From: Septoria linicola
Lineage: Eukaryota; Ascomycota; Dothideomycetes; Mycosphaerellales; Mycosphaerellaceae
Reading direction: 5' to 3'
Assembly (NCBI GenBank): GCA_024114885.1
Contig: CP099424.1
Location: forward strand, 682,001 to 746,000
DNA length: 64,000 nucleotides
Shown here: in pieces, positions 1-9,943 of the stretch
Layout of the letters: each line of letters begins with the position of its first letter
Position numbering within the stretch: position 1 is the first letter of the stretch
The notes under the pieces: model-generated
Told to the model about the DNA's origin: nothing
Databases searched by the model: none
The model's input: only the letters and a program-made list of their open reading frames with translations
Translations under genes and position numbers: made by a program

Positions 1-438
1 ATAAATCTTGAGCAAATTCTCGTCACCGATCTTCCTCCTGTGTGGCTGTGTGTTCGGGCTAACAGAAATAGAAGTAGACATTTATGATGCAGCCAAAGAC
101 GATGCACATTCCACAAACGGAGGTTCAATGAAATACTACGCCTCGAACTGACTTGCTCTACGGCACGTTTTGCACTGCCATCAAATCATTGGCGAAGTGC
201 AATGGGAATGTAACGCTGTCTTCGCTTTCGCGTGGCATTCAGCATGATCAGCATTGGCACTTCCTGTGACGTTTACAGCTGGAGTGGCTATGCTCGTGCT
301 GTGCAGCATATGTTCAGGCAACAACTTAGCATACAAGAGACACAAGTAGTGGAACACGATCAGCTGTTATCGAAACATCAACCAAACGAACATAGACAAA
401 CAGCAAGTCAAGTTTACTAGCAACAGTACCGACATCAA

Positions 439-672
439 ATGCAACACGACATGAAGACTTACAACGCCAAGACTCAAAGCCAAGATCATCCGCCAGCGTA
501 TACAAGCACGAATGAGGTTGAGCTATCGCAGCAGAATCAGGATGAGACGAGGACGAAGAATGGAGACAGTGCTTTAACCCGGCGGGACGAGGGTCGGACG
601 AAGAAACGTGATTTCGCGTGGCCACTGGCAGAGGGAGCGACGTGGGCAACATTGTTGTGCTTTTGCTGTTGA
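439..672 (+). CDS. possible small protein, unknown
   Basis: An ATG-started frame of 77 codons. The product is hydrophilic, with a PPAY motif near residue 19 and a short cysteine-containing hydrophobic end (LLCFCC). No family is recognised. A second in-frame ATG lies four codons downstream. There is no intron signal or homologue to support it, and another frame overlaps it on the opposite strand, so it may be chance. Confidence 0.2.
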   Translation: MQHDMKTYNAKTQSQDHPPAYTSTNEVELSQQNQDETRTKNGDSALTRRDEGRTKKRDFAWPLAEGATWATLLCFCC

Positions 673-896
673 GATATCAATGGAAAGCGAACGCTGTACA
701 GGTCGTTTCACATTCTACAGTAACGCACAGTGCTCTGAGACTACACCTATAATATTAGCAAGCACAAGTCGTCCTAGCAAGCGGGCCATCGAATTACTTA
801 CAGCTGCTCGTAGGTTGAGGTGAGTCTCATCGTACGGCGTCCGTCCTTGATTATGTGCACTTGAGCGGAAGACCAGGACGAGAAGCATATAGAGAT

Positions 897-1212
897 TCAC
901 CATGCGCAGTAGATCCGCGCTTCCTTCCAGAATCGTTCCCAGTCCGCACCGCATCCGTCTGACCCAGCCTTGTTCTTGCCGAGACTTTTTGCGTTCCTGC
1001 AAATCACGTATTCTTTCCTCGGGTCTATCGTGCACTAGGTAGATGTGTCAGCGTCAGCTTCAATGAGAAGATATGAGAGTGATAAATTATACGCAGTAGG
1101 TGTTTAGTCCGACTTTCTCGCAGTCTCCGTTGCCTTCGGTCCCAGAGTTACAGTAGACCGCGCTAGCGGTAGTAAGAAGGGTTGTGGTTGCGAGGAATTG
1201 GATGAGCTTCAT
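897..1212 (-). CDS. small secreted cysteine-rich protein A (tandem pair member)
   Basis: Two exons, 1093-1212 and 897-1034, flank a 58-nt intron (1035-1092, GTATAA...CTACCTAG) and give 85 residues. Residues 1-18 form a classic signal peptide (MKLIQF, then a Leu/Thr/Ala core). The mature part has seven cysteines, at 21, 31, 40, 41, 52, 68 and 83, including a CC pair created exactly at the splice junction. It matches its neighbour at 1398-1723 in signal peptide, first cysteine block (YCNSGTEGNG then CE..G.NTYC), intron position and phase, the NKAGS motif and the RIYC end. No known domain is recognised. Size, secretion and cysteine content fit the broad class of fungal secreted effector or antimicrobial candidates, but function is inference only. 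Confidence 0.75.
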
Positions 1213-1397
1213 TGGGATGTCGCTTGTCTGGTGAGTGTCAAGTACAAGTCTACAGCAGAGTGGGAGCAACGTGTATATGTTTGTGCACAGACTTTTCTCC
1301 TATCTTAGTGAAGTCGATCGCATCAATGTCAGTGCGAGGAGACGGTACATCTCCGCACCAAGTACATGCTTAAGATCTAGGCCCTCGGACATTTCGA

Positions 1398-1723
1398 TCA
1401 ATCACAGTAGATGCGCCCCTGTCTCACACCGCCACCTTCCCCTGGTACGAGCGCACCACACCAGCTTGACCCAGCTTTGTTGCTCGACAGGCGGGTTGTG
1501 TCCCTCTCCGTATGATACTCTCCATGTTGGGTATAGTCGCACTGCCAGTGATATCGGATCAACATTAGTACAAAGGGGTATCGGAGCTGGATCGTACACA
1601 ATAAGTATTCATTCCGGCTCTCTCACACTCGCCATTGCCTTCCGTGCCGGAGTTGCAATATACTGCAGCATTTGTAGCAGTGAGGAGGCTTGCAGTTGCT
1701 AGTAAAAATTCGATGAGCTTCAT
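1398..1723 (-). CDS. small secreted cysteine-rich protein B (tandem pair member)
   Basis: Two exons, 1598-1723 and 1398-1541, flank a 56-nt intron (1542-1597, GTACGA...CACTGGCAG) and give 89 residues. A signal peptide covers about residues 1-20 (MKLIEFLLAT start). The mature protein has six cysteines, at 23, 33, 42, 43, 70 and 88, all aligning with six of the seven in copy A; copy A has one extra. The phase-0 intron falls between the two cysteines of the CC pair, exactly as in copy A. Between the conserved NKAGS and RIYC motifs the copies differ strongly: this one is Gly-rich where A has Trp and charged residues. Local duplication followed by fast divergence of exon 2 is the simplest reading. 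Function unknown. Confidence 0.75.
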
Positions 1724-3195
1724 CTTGACGGGTATGATGATGGTAATGGTAGTCAGAGTGGTGTGCGATCTCTGGTCTGCTGTGTCCCTCTCCTAGAGTC
1801 AGACACATGCCATATATGTACTGCCGTTGTGCCGTTTCTGCCATCTTGGTATTTTGTAGCATGAGTACGTGGGAACAGTACATCTTGGCAATAGCATGAG
1901 CATATGGTGGTACTCCCTCTTGGCAGGATCTGACACTAGAGTTCTAGATCTCGGGTGAATTCGATTGTATTGGTTGCCATGAGAACCGACTTGCCGGTAA
2001 GCTTCAATGCGCACAGATGTTCCATCAGCATTGGGGCTTCGTCCGGCACAGGATCGGCCAGAGGTGTCTCCATCAGCTGAAAATGCTTACATGCGCGAGT
2101 TACGACTCGTGAGCCAACTAGCCGGATATGCCTGAAATTCGACGGCTAAACCGGATCATACATGGACGTACGTTCTATGACGGACAAATCGAGGCGGCCG
2201 ACATAGCTAGAGATGGCAGGCCAGAGATGTCTAGTGAACTCCTGCTGGCTCTAAGTCTGTATGATAGTCGTAGTCGTGCGGGCAAGCGCCACAGCCTTGC
2301 TTTTGACGAGTGTAATAGATATCCGATAATGCCCCGAGAGGCCGCCTCACAATGCAATCTGAGCGTGAGCACCGAGCAGCACACTAGGTCCAGATCTTGA
2401 AGAGTTGGAGAAGGTAATCTGCCATTGGCCTGAAGTTTCCAGGCTGAGGCGTGCCAAGGTCATAGCCTCTCCATAGTCGCTAAGCTAGCATCCGTCCGGG
2501 TTGAACTCGGCCAGAGGTATGGCGCGTCAGCTGGAAGCATTGAACGGAAGTACTCTCAAGCCAACGCGGATGTGCCTGATGCTTAACGGCAGAATCGGAT
2601 CTGGTACACTCTCCAGACTTCCGTTCTGGAAGTCTCTGAGCAGTCTCTTCGAAGTAACAAGTTGCAACAACGTAATTCACACTTTTCGACTTCGATCAAA
2701 GAGCGTGCTATAGCCGCCAAGATATGAGCAGTCGAAGGACTTCACATGGACGCGATCGTTTAATTCATGTTTCTGTCCCAGCGATGCATCGGTGCAACTA
2801 GCAACGTTTGATAGCTCCGGGGTGTAGTACCACAGCATTGGAGCTACCAAGCTGTGAAGTGGTTTGTGATGATGCCTGGGGCACCATCGATGATGCTGAC
2901 GATGAGCTATCTGCGTCGTCGGAAGAGCCACACTCGCTTTGTTCTATGGCCTTGAGATCAGGAAATACATCACACTCGGGCTCCTCTCGCTTACGGATAA
3001 CGTGGTCGCCAATGCAAATATCGATGCTCAGGACATTGTCTCCGAACCTCGTCACGCTGCGAAGTTGTGGCGCAGCAGTCAAATACGGTCCTCCAGTGCC
3101 ATGCTTGATCCTCGCAATCTGGCAACTTGGCTCAGCGTGAGGTGTGCGAGCGATATGGCCGATAGCGCGACGTCGACCTTTACATCCCCAGAGAA
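1724..3195. other. no confident gene; open frame downstream of HET gene
   Basis: No gene is supported from 1724 to about 2797. From 3379 down to 2798 on the minus strand a different frame stays open past the HET gene's stop, ending in an acidic/Ser-rich tail. It could be a C-terminal HET exon, but I found no splice pair that joins the frames with good consensus. The phrase GGCCAGAGGT occurs near both 2048 and 2510 in loosely similar surroundings. Confidence 0.4.
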
Positions 3196-4623
3196 TCAGT
3201 TGACTGTATGGAACTGATACTTTCCGCCGTCTCCCACTAATCGTATGCGGAGCCAGAAGTGTTTGCCAGTGCCGTTCGTCCGTAGCTCTAGACATGTCGT
3301 AAAGGTAGCGTTTTTCTCTGATGTAGGCATTCCCCGAGACATCACTTGTGTTCCATTGTTCCAAAGACTCCGAGGCCAAGCATTATAGATAGCGAATGCT
3401 TCGGTGTTCATACCATGTGGACAGATCTGGAGCTTAAGTAGCTTGGAACTGTGGCGTACTGCAGGTGAAGTGAATCTGCGAAGGGTGAGTTGAAGGATTT
3501 GGGGGTGCAGCCAATCGGGGACTGTAGTACGGCCCCCGTGTCTTTTCACCAGCCAGGTACCATTGCTCTGGTGCCACTCCTCGATTCGAAGTGCTATTGG
3601 GCCTCTGAAGTCGTCCTCGTAACGGCAGTTGAGCAGAGCGAGCTGGGCATCCTGATCGAAGTAGAGTTCATCGAACGTCACTCCACGATTGGTGAGACGG
3701 TGCTCGCCGTTGTGCAGGCCATCCCATGCAACTACTTTGCTGCACTGTTTGAACTGAAGAGGTTCCGACGCGAACAAAGAGCACGGAAGATGTGAGTGCT
3801 TGATGGGCTCCTGAAACTCCCAAGCAAATATAGATTGGTCTTCCGTATTGCGCAGAATCTCTTCTTGTAGTCGGAGGAACGCACGACTGCCTTCTCCGTA
3901 AAGGAGAGGCATACTGACCCCCATGAGACCCAATAAGGAGTATGCTTGGTCTTCTATTCGTGTGGTATACCGCTTGGATGCCCACGAGAGCTTTCTAGCA
4001 GCAACAAAACATGGGACGTTGTGCCGGTCTTCGAGAGCCGACACGTCTATTCCTGTTGCTTTGGACAGCTGATGCAGCATTTCTGCCTGCCTGCCAATGT
4101 AGCTCCACGCCGCGTTGTAGAACTGAACGTCCCGGGGTGCAATTATTGCTTGCAATGTCCATCCTCGGGTGAACCACTCGCTCCTGCAGAAAACCTCGAG
4201 AGGTCCGCCGCTCGGGGCCGATTCAGTTGTTGTGTTTACGTGCCAAGATAATGATGACTCGTCTGTACGGTCGTCGTCTGAGGGCCTGATATCGTCATGA
4301 ACGTCTCCGAGGTAAGCGTAACACACCTCAGCGTCGCAATACCATCCCCACATTGAGTTGATGGCTTGCGAAAGCTCGGCCGAGCTCTTTTTGTTGATAC
4401 AGCATGTGTCCATCCAAGCGTAATTGTGACCGTGACTAAGCGCCATCTTGCAAGTGTTGAAGATCTTTGCGTAGCCAGTCTTATGCCTGGCATCCCGATT
4501 TCGAAACTCTTGGAACGTAACCTCGTTGTCTGTCTGCCAGACATGAGACAATATCGCATACTTGGCGTCCTTGGAATTATTAACATAGTGGAGTATGAGT
4601 TGCTTGGTGTCGATGAGCCACAT
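3196..4623 (-). CDS. HET-domain (heterokaryon incompatibility) protein
   Basis: A single exon of 475 residues starting at MWLIDTKQL. The HET domain (PF06985 family) shows all its usual blocks: YAILSHVW at residues 22-29, YAWMDTCCINK around 68-78, CYAYLGDV near 101-108 and RGWTLQ at 153-158. The usual downstream region follows, with IEDQAYSLLGL and MPLLYGEG before a weakly conserved C-terminus. HET proteins mediate non-self recognition and programmed cell death after fusion of unlike hyphae; here that role is inferred from family only. The C-terminus is slightly uncertain because another frame remains open beyond the stop, so a missed 3' intron is possible. No NACHT or repeat domain is attached. 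Confidence 0.9.
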   Translation of the reverse strand: MWLIDTKQLILHYVNNSKDAKYAILSHVWQTDNEVTFQEFRNRDARHKTGYAKIFNTCKMALSHGHNYAWMDTCCINKKSSAELSQAINSMWGWYCDAEVCYAYLGDVHDDIRPSDDDRTDESSLSWHVNTTTESAPSGGPLEVFCRSEWFTRGWTLQAIIAPRDVQFYNAAWSYIGRQAEMLHQLSKATGIDVSALEDRHNVPCFVAARKLSWASKRYTTRIEDQAYSLLGLMGVSMPLLYGEGSRAFLRLQEEILRNTEDQSIFAWEFQEPIKHSHLPCSLFASEPLQFKQCSKVVAWDGLHNGEHRLTNRGVTFDELYFDQDAQLALLNCRYEDDFRGPIALRIEEWHQSNGTWLVKRHGGRTTVPDWLHPQILQLTLRRFTSPAVRHSSKLLKLQICPHGMNTEAFAIYNAWPRSLWNNGTQVMSRGMPTSEKNATFTTCLELRTNGTGKHFWLRIRLVGDGGKYQFHTVN

Positions 4624-5324
4624 GGTGCTTCACTCTCCTGAATGATGCTGACGTGTGTGAAGGTGCCGCGTTCGCGAAGATCAAGACAATCCACTTAAGG
4701 ATAGACGACAGAGAGCTGAAGTGGTGCAGTGGCGGAGTCGTCTTGGAATGCGGCACGAGAAGCCGCCCAAGTCCTTCGACGCGACGCCGATGCTGCTTAG
4801 CGAGCTGCATGCATGGCTCTGCTGTTCCACAGCCGAGCTTGGCCATCAAACTCCTTCTTGCTTTGTGTGCTCAGCCTTTACTGCGGCACCCTGGTGTTCG
4901 CTCGTGATATGTCGAGCCCAAGGAGGTACGCCGCAGACTTGGAAAGCAAGAGCTGATCCACATCTCCCGCGGTAGAAAGCGCGAGCCTTGTAGCCAACGC
5001 ACTGGTCACCAGCTCCGACTAATTTATTCTGGAGAAGATCGATGTAAAGGATGCCAGAGGCGGCCACATCAAAACATGTCTTTTCATTTCTCGTTTGTCT
5101 AGGGAGCCGAACAGGCACAACATTGCCCAAGCTCATGACTTCTCATACCAACAACCAAAAACGCCCGCCAGCCTCGACATCGAAGCCCGTGCCCATGCCC
5201 ATCGCCGCTAATCATTCATCACGTATACCGCCGTAACCCATGAACCACAATCGGGTATCAAGTCTCTTCCCACAAACGCCTGAAACACATCTTCTTCCTT
5301 TTTCCCAACCAGTTCTAGAGCCGT
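4624..5324. other. intergenic, HET promoter side and AVO3 3' flank
   Basis: Lies between the HET start codon and the stop of the next minus-strand gene. Only short overlapping frames are present; no gene or RNA is recognised. Confidence 0.5.
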
Positions 5325-8300
5325 TTATGCTGTAACTCCGTCTTGACTTCCCTCACTACTGCTCGTGTCCTCTTCTTCGTCAAGCACGATTCTCCTTAAA
5401 ACATTCTTCTCGAACAGATCGATCACGAATCTGTACTGTGGGATGCGATACGCGTGGCTGGCGAGCAATATCATGACTTTCCTGAACAAGTCGGGACAGC
5501 TGAAGCCAGGCACTTTCTTGTGCTTGAAGCTGTTCAGCTCGGTCAATGCCTTATTTGTCAGAACAGTATTGCCCAGCTTCGTGATTGCATCTAGAATGGC
5601 TTGATTTGCTGGGTCCTCGTCCTGCACAGGCGCGGGTCGATTTCGCAGGAGCGCCTGATTTGGCTCGGGTTCCTCTGAGAATGGCTGCAGTGAGAACAGC
5701 TTGTCAAATTCGAGCGGCAGAACGTAGCCTAAGCTCTCGCCCATGACGTTGACTGTGCCATCCCATCCGTGCTCTGCTAAGATTTCCTGTCCGTGCAGAC
5801 TTCGCGATATAAGGCCAAGCACGAAGAAAGCTGTGCCTCGAAGCGTCATAACTTGTGAGTTCTCGGCAATCTGCACAATATACTTAACCACATCTGTACG
5901 CTCGAGGAATGGCCCGCCGAGCTCCATGCTGCCCACATTGCCGACTGCCCAGAGACAGCCTTTGACTTTGAGTATGGTTTCAGCGTCTTCCTCCTCCATG
6001 GCAAAGTCTTGAATAGTGGCGGTGAACTCTTCGAAGTGACCCTTGGCTTTGAGGAGCTCAGCACCTTCGACCGTCCTCGTCAACTCTCGATAAAAGTGAG
6101 GTGGGACGAGGCCAAAGTCTCGTGGCGCCATTGCTGCATCGAGACCTGCCGATTTGGGCTTCTCGGGCACATCTGCAAGTGCCCGAGCAAGTGATGCTTC
6201 AACGACCGTCACGTAGCTGTCATTGCGTCCGAGGAACCAGTCATCCATCTCGCGCGTGATGTAGTCAAGACCGTCCAGGTAGTGGTAGCCCACTGATGTC
6301 GACAAGAAGCGGAGTAGTAATGGCGCGCCGATCTCGCCAAGGTGATCGAGGGCTGGCCTGCACTTGACGACGTACTTGAGCGAGCGCAGATCGTTGCAAG
6401 CTTCCTCCAGAATCTTGATGGCGACTTCGCAGACCTCGATCTCGGGGTCGTACAGCTGGCTGACGAGCAATCTTATAGCCCATTCAGCAGCAGATCCACC
6501 TGTGGGTGACTCTTCGATCGGCTTGGTGGCATATGGTCGTAGAAGTGTAGTCGCCATTATGCGCAACTGCTTTGAGCCCGCAATCATGGCTTTGCAGAGA
6601 ATGATGCGAGGATGGCTATCGAGCGCGTAGTCAAGACTGGTGAGGAGAGTGCGGATCAAGTCGTCTCGGTTCTTGAGCTCGACAATGTGATAGAACATGT
6701 TGATGATGTGCCACCTTTCGAGGATTTGCAGACCTTTAGGATCGCTGCACATGACTCCGAGAATCTGAAAGTACCCGCCGACTAGTGTTTCGCTCAAGCG
6801 ATCGGGCGAGAACATTGGGTTCTTGGAGGTGATTCCACTTTGCGAATCCAGCTGAGCCAGACACTCGGCCAACTGCCTTATCGTCTTATTGTTCACCAGG
6901 AAGATCGTGCCTTCCTGCGTTTGCAACAGCGACTTAATCAGGATGCATGCCATTTTGAGGTACCGCTGATTCGCTTTGGTGTTTGAAGCATCTGAGAAGC
7001 GAAACTGGAATGGCCGCAGGAACTTTAGCAGGCGGTGCACGAACTTGGATTTCTCTAGAGCCTCATATAGCAAACGCGGGTTTGTCAGAGGTCCGTCGAC
7101 CAGCTCCAGGATGATGTTCCAGTCCCACTTGAGGTAGTTGATAGTGTTGAGCACATTCGTCTCAAGCACTCTGGCGCGGAAGAGTGCTTCGTCCATATTG
7201 GCCTGCACTTGAGTCTTGGACGCTGATCTCGCCCGAGTATCCTGACTTTCTTCGCTCTTCGTCTGTTTAGTAGTCGAAGGATCTGATCGCCACAGCTTCA
7301 AGTTGACCTTATCGACTTGATAGACAGTGGTCAACGCCATGTATCGATCCTCGTGATCAAATCTCACTGCGGAGTCGAATAGCCCGGGCATAGATTGGAG
7401 CTGTGCGTTCCATGAAGTTGGCAGTAGCTCACTCGCCTTCTTCAGTACTTCGGCTATCAGGAGATATGTTCTTCGCTTGAGGGCATCGGAAGGAGCATCT
7501 CGCTCGGCACTGACAAGTCCTTGCAGTAGACCGTGTCGCAAAAGAGCAGCGAGTGCAACAGCAGTGAAGTGCTGCACGAGACTGCGCTTCTGGCTGTCAT
7601 GTTCGTCATTCGGCTTGCCAGTTATCTCTGACTTCTCCTCCTTCAGGTTCGCAACACGAGCATAAGTTGTCAAACGACGGCCGCCAATGAATGGTGTTGA
7701 CCACGATTGTCGCTCTATCCGCAGAATGTCCATCAAAAGATCAAGCGTTGCAGTGCGTACACGTATGTCTGTAACATATAGCGAGGACACCACAGATCGT
7801 ACGGGCAGAAAGTTGTGCAGCGACAGTGTCATCAACCCAGACCAGCTTTTGAACATGCTGGCGATTACTCGAGAGCTCGCAATCAATCGATCCTCGTATG
7901 AATGTGAAAAGTGAGGCTCAGTGAAAGTCGCAAAGGCGGCGCTGAACTCGAAGCCGGACCTCAGGACTCCCCTGCGAGCTGGCAGATCCATGAGGTGTAG
8001 AAGTGGTCCTAGTAACGTCTCCGGCGCATGGTAGACACCATTGCCCATAGCCTCTGCCAATACACTGACACCTCCCGCATTGACAACAAGCATAGGCTCT
8101 TTCAGAAGCATTTCTGCCAGTGTCAAGATAGCTATGCTCCGCAATTGGTCGTCCGAGTGATCAGCGACAGCCGCGACCATCCTTGCCACGGCAGGATGTA
8201 TCTCCTGTACCCCATCCTTGACATCTAGAAAGGCTCGGACGAATTTGAGAGCTTGTTCCCGTTCCACACGAGCTTTGCTCTCTTTGACAAGAGACAGGAT

Positions 8301-9179
8301 CACGAGGTGGTCAGTGTGCAGGGCGCGTATCGTGCGCAAGGACTTCCTGTCTGTAATTGCATAGCGCATCACTCGATAGCCCGCAGCGACTACTTCCCGG
8401 CTGTCACTCAGCAGCATGACTTGCATCCTAAGGCCAAATATGGACCAAGCCAAGTCGTACTTGAGGTTTGGATGTCGCCGAAACAGTTCCACCAGGTCAT
8501 TAGCCTGATTGATGTAGTAGTCCGGTTGCATGTTATCTACCTCCAACGCCTGCAAGATCTCAGCCAGGATATATGTCGGCGACTCCAGCTCCGGATCCAT
8601 GTCTTCGGCAGTCTCGTCCAAGTCCTGCGATGGCCTCGGGTCGTTCAACTTCATCGGCTGGACCGGTCGAAACAACTGTGACAGCCTCGCCTTTGGACTG
8701 ATGGGAGCATCTTTGCTCCTCTGAATCTCTGCTTCGAGATCCAGCTTGAGCTGTGCGATTTTCCTGTTGGAACTGTTGAGCTGGCTCTCGGCAGCCATGC
8801 GCTGATCTCGCGACTTTTTGGCATTCTTGCTGTTCAATGCCTCTAACAAGTTCTCGGTGCCTGCCTTGAGCCGTGTCTGCTTCTCAATCTCCTGCCTGTA
8901 CTCGGCCTGTTTCTGCTCGCTGGACACTGCATCTGCGGTGCCATCTTCGTAGTTGCTGTATGCATTGAGATCGATGCGACTATTGACAGACTTCAAATCG
9001 GAGGTGAAGCTGCCTGGAGCAGCAGCCATGGGCGGCCGGACGAACGACTGGCTGGGCTTCGCAGTGACGAAGCTCGCTGCAGCAAGACTTCCTCCATCTT
9101 TGGCCGAGCGCGATGGAGGAATGAGCACATTGTTGGGGCCTACGGACGGACCGTTTGCGCGATTGGGTGGGAGTGTCAT
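5325..9179 (-). CDS. AVO3: Rictor/AVO3/Ste20 family TORC2 subunit
   Basis: One exon of 1,284 residues. The first ATG in the frame (MTLPPNRANG) is used as start; the frame opens nine codons earlier, but only at a GTG. The N-terminal quarter carries a charged, probably coiled-coil segment, then a long helical-repeat body typical of Rictor (for example QPDYYINQANDLVELF and LVVNAGGVSVLAEAM). The conserved C-terminal block contains GFSCPDLF and ends in an acidic tail (DEEEDTSSSEG). Rictor is the defining scaffold of TOR complex 2, which acts at the plasma membrane on AGC kinases, the actin cytoskeleton and sphingolipid control. The length fits the fungal orthologues (S. pombe Ste20, S. cerevisiae Avo3/Tsc11). 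A short upstream coding exon cannot be excluded. Confidence 0.9.
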   Translation of the reverse strand: MTLPPNRANGPSVGPNNVLIPPSRSAKDGGSLAAASFVTAKPSQSFVRPPMAAAPGSFTSDLKSVNSRIDLNAYSNYEDGTADAVSSEQKQAEYRQEIEKQTRLKAGTENLLEALNSKNAKKSRDQRMAAESQLNSSNRKIAQLKLDLEAEIQRSKDAPISPKARLSQLFRPVQPMKLNDPRPSQDLDETAEDMDPELESPTYILAEILQALEVDNMQPDYYINQANDLVELFRRHPNLKYDLAWSIFGLRMQVMLLSDSREVVAAGYRVMRYAITDRKSLRTIRALHTDHLVILSLVKESKARVEREQALKFVRAFLDVKDGVQEIHPAVARMVAAVADHSDDQLRSIAILTLAEMLLKEPMLVVNAGGVSVLAEAMGNGVYHAPETLLGPLLHLMDLPARRGVLRSGFEFSAAFATFTEPHFSHSYEDRLIASSRVIASMFKSWSGLMTLSLHNFLPVRSVVSSLYVTDIRVRTATLDLLMDILRIERQSWSTPFIGGRRLTTYARVANLKEEKSEITGKPNDEHDSQKRSLVQHFTAVALAALLRHGLLQGLVSAERDAPSDALKRRTYLLIAEVLKKASELLPTSWNAQLQSMPGLFDSAVRFDHEDRYMALTTVYQVDKVNLKLWRSDPSTTKQTKSEESQDTRARSASKTQVQANMDEALFRARVLETNVLNTINYLKWDWNIILELVDGPLTNPRLLYEALEKSKFVHRLLKFLRPFQFRFSDASNTKANQRYLKMACILIKSLLQTQEGTIFLVNNKTIRQLAECLAQLDSQSGITSKNPMFSPDRLSETLVGGYFQILGVMCSDPKGLQILERWHIINMFYHIVELKNRDDLIRTLLTSLDYALDSHPRIILCKAMIAGSKQLRIMATTLLRPYATKPIEESPTGGSAAEWAIRLLVSQLYDPEIEVCEVAIKILEEACNDLRSLKYVVKCRPALDHLGEIGAPLLLRFLSTSVGYHYLDGLDYITREMDDWFLGRNDSYVTVVEASLARALADVPEKPKSAGLDAAMAPRDFGLVPPHFYRELTRTVEGAELLKAKGHFEEFTATIQDFAMEEEDAETILKVKGCLWAVGNVGSMELGGPFLERTDVVKYIVQIAENSQVMTLRGTAFFVLGLISRSLHGQEILAEHGWDGTVNVMGESLGYVLPLEFDKLFSLQPFSEEPEPNQALLRNRPAPVQDEDPANQAILDAITKLGNTVLTNKALTELNSFKHKKVPGFSCPDLFRKVMILLASHAYRIPQYRFVIDLFEKNVLRRIVLDEEEDTSSSEGSQDGVTA

Positions 9180-9206
9180 CGAGGGCGGGCATTGGTCGTG
9201 GTGCAC

Positions 9207-9943
9207 CCTCTAGCTATAGACACGTCGGTATGCATCGGAATGTCGCCGAGATGCTACCATGTCGTGATGTGTGTATGGAGAGTGCACTGAGATGATTCCA
9301 GCAGTGAGATGGCAGCAACAGCAAAAGCTCACACGCTTACGTGGTTGATCATGCACCGAGTGGGAGTGTGGGAGAGAGGGTCTACCAAGTCGCGTTTCAA
9401 AGTCGACCTGCATAGTTCTATCGTCCAGGATCAGCGGAGTCGTTCCAACACTACGTTCTCGCTTTCGGATCGAGAATGAGCCTAACTAGGTGATACTGAT
9501 ATTGATGGAAATATCATCTTTCACGCTACAATTGCAAAGCATGACAGGAAACAGACAAGATCTGGCCGACTGTGTGCCGGCACTCCGATCTCGTCGCAAT
9601 GCACGTCCACCACATCAATGCAGTGGCGTGAGAAAACAATGTCGACGAAGCCTTATCGGCGGTCTCCGTTCCACTCACACGCATGCAGGAGAGCTTGCGT
9701 GAGCTTTGTCGACACTCTCCCGGCAGAATGCGACACAAGCACATGCACTGGCTCCGATAAGGTGCTTCTGTTACCTTCCAGTATATCAGCGGTAGGACTG
9801 CTGTTCCCAAGACTCCCTTTTATCGATACTACTCTCATACAACTTGAGAGCATTCCTCATTGCTCTCCCAGCTCACTCAACAGCTCCCATCGACTTAGCT
9901 ATATTATACTGATCTCACACGACCATCTACACTGTACCCCAAG
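9207..9943. other. divergent intergenic region, AVO3 and uricase promoters
   Basis: A shared upstream region between the minus-strand AVO3 and the plus-strand uricase. A TATA-like CTATATTATA sits near 9899-9908, about 40 nt before the uricase ATG, which is close enough that it may lie in the leader. Otherwise nothing is recognised. Confidence 0.4.

Noticed and set aside
1735..1990. Possible third copy of the small secreted protein
   Set aside because: A few shared words (such as a CCCTCTCC stretch) occur, but no signal peptide, cysteine block or ATG follows.
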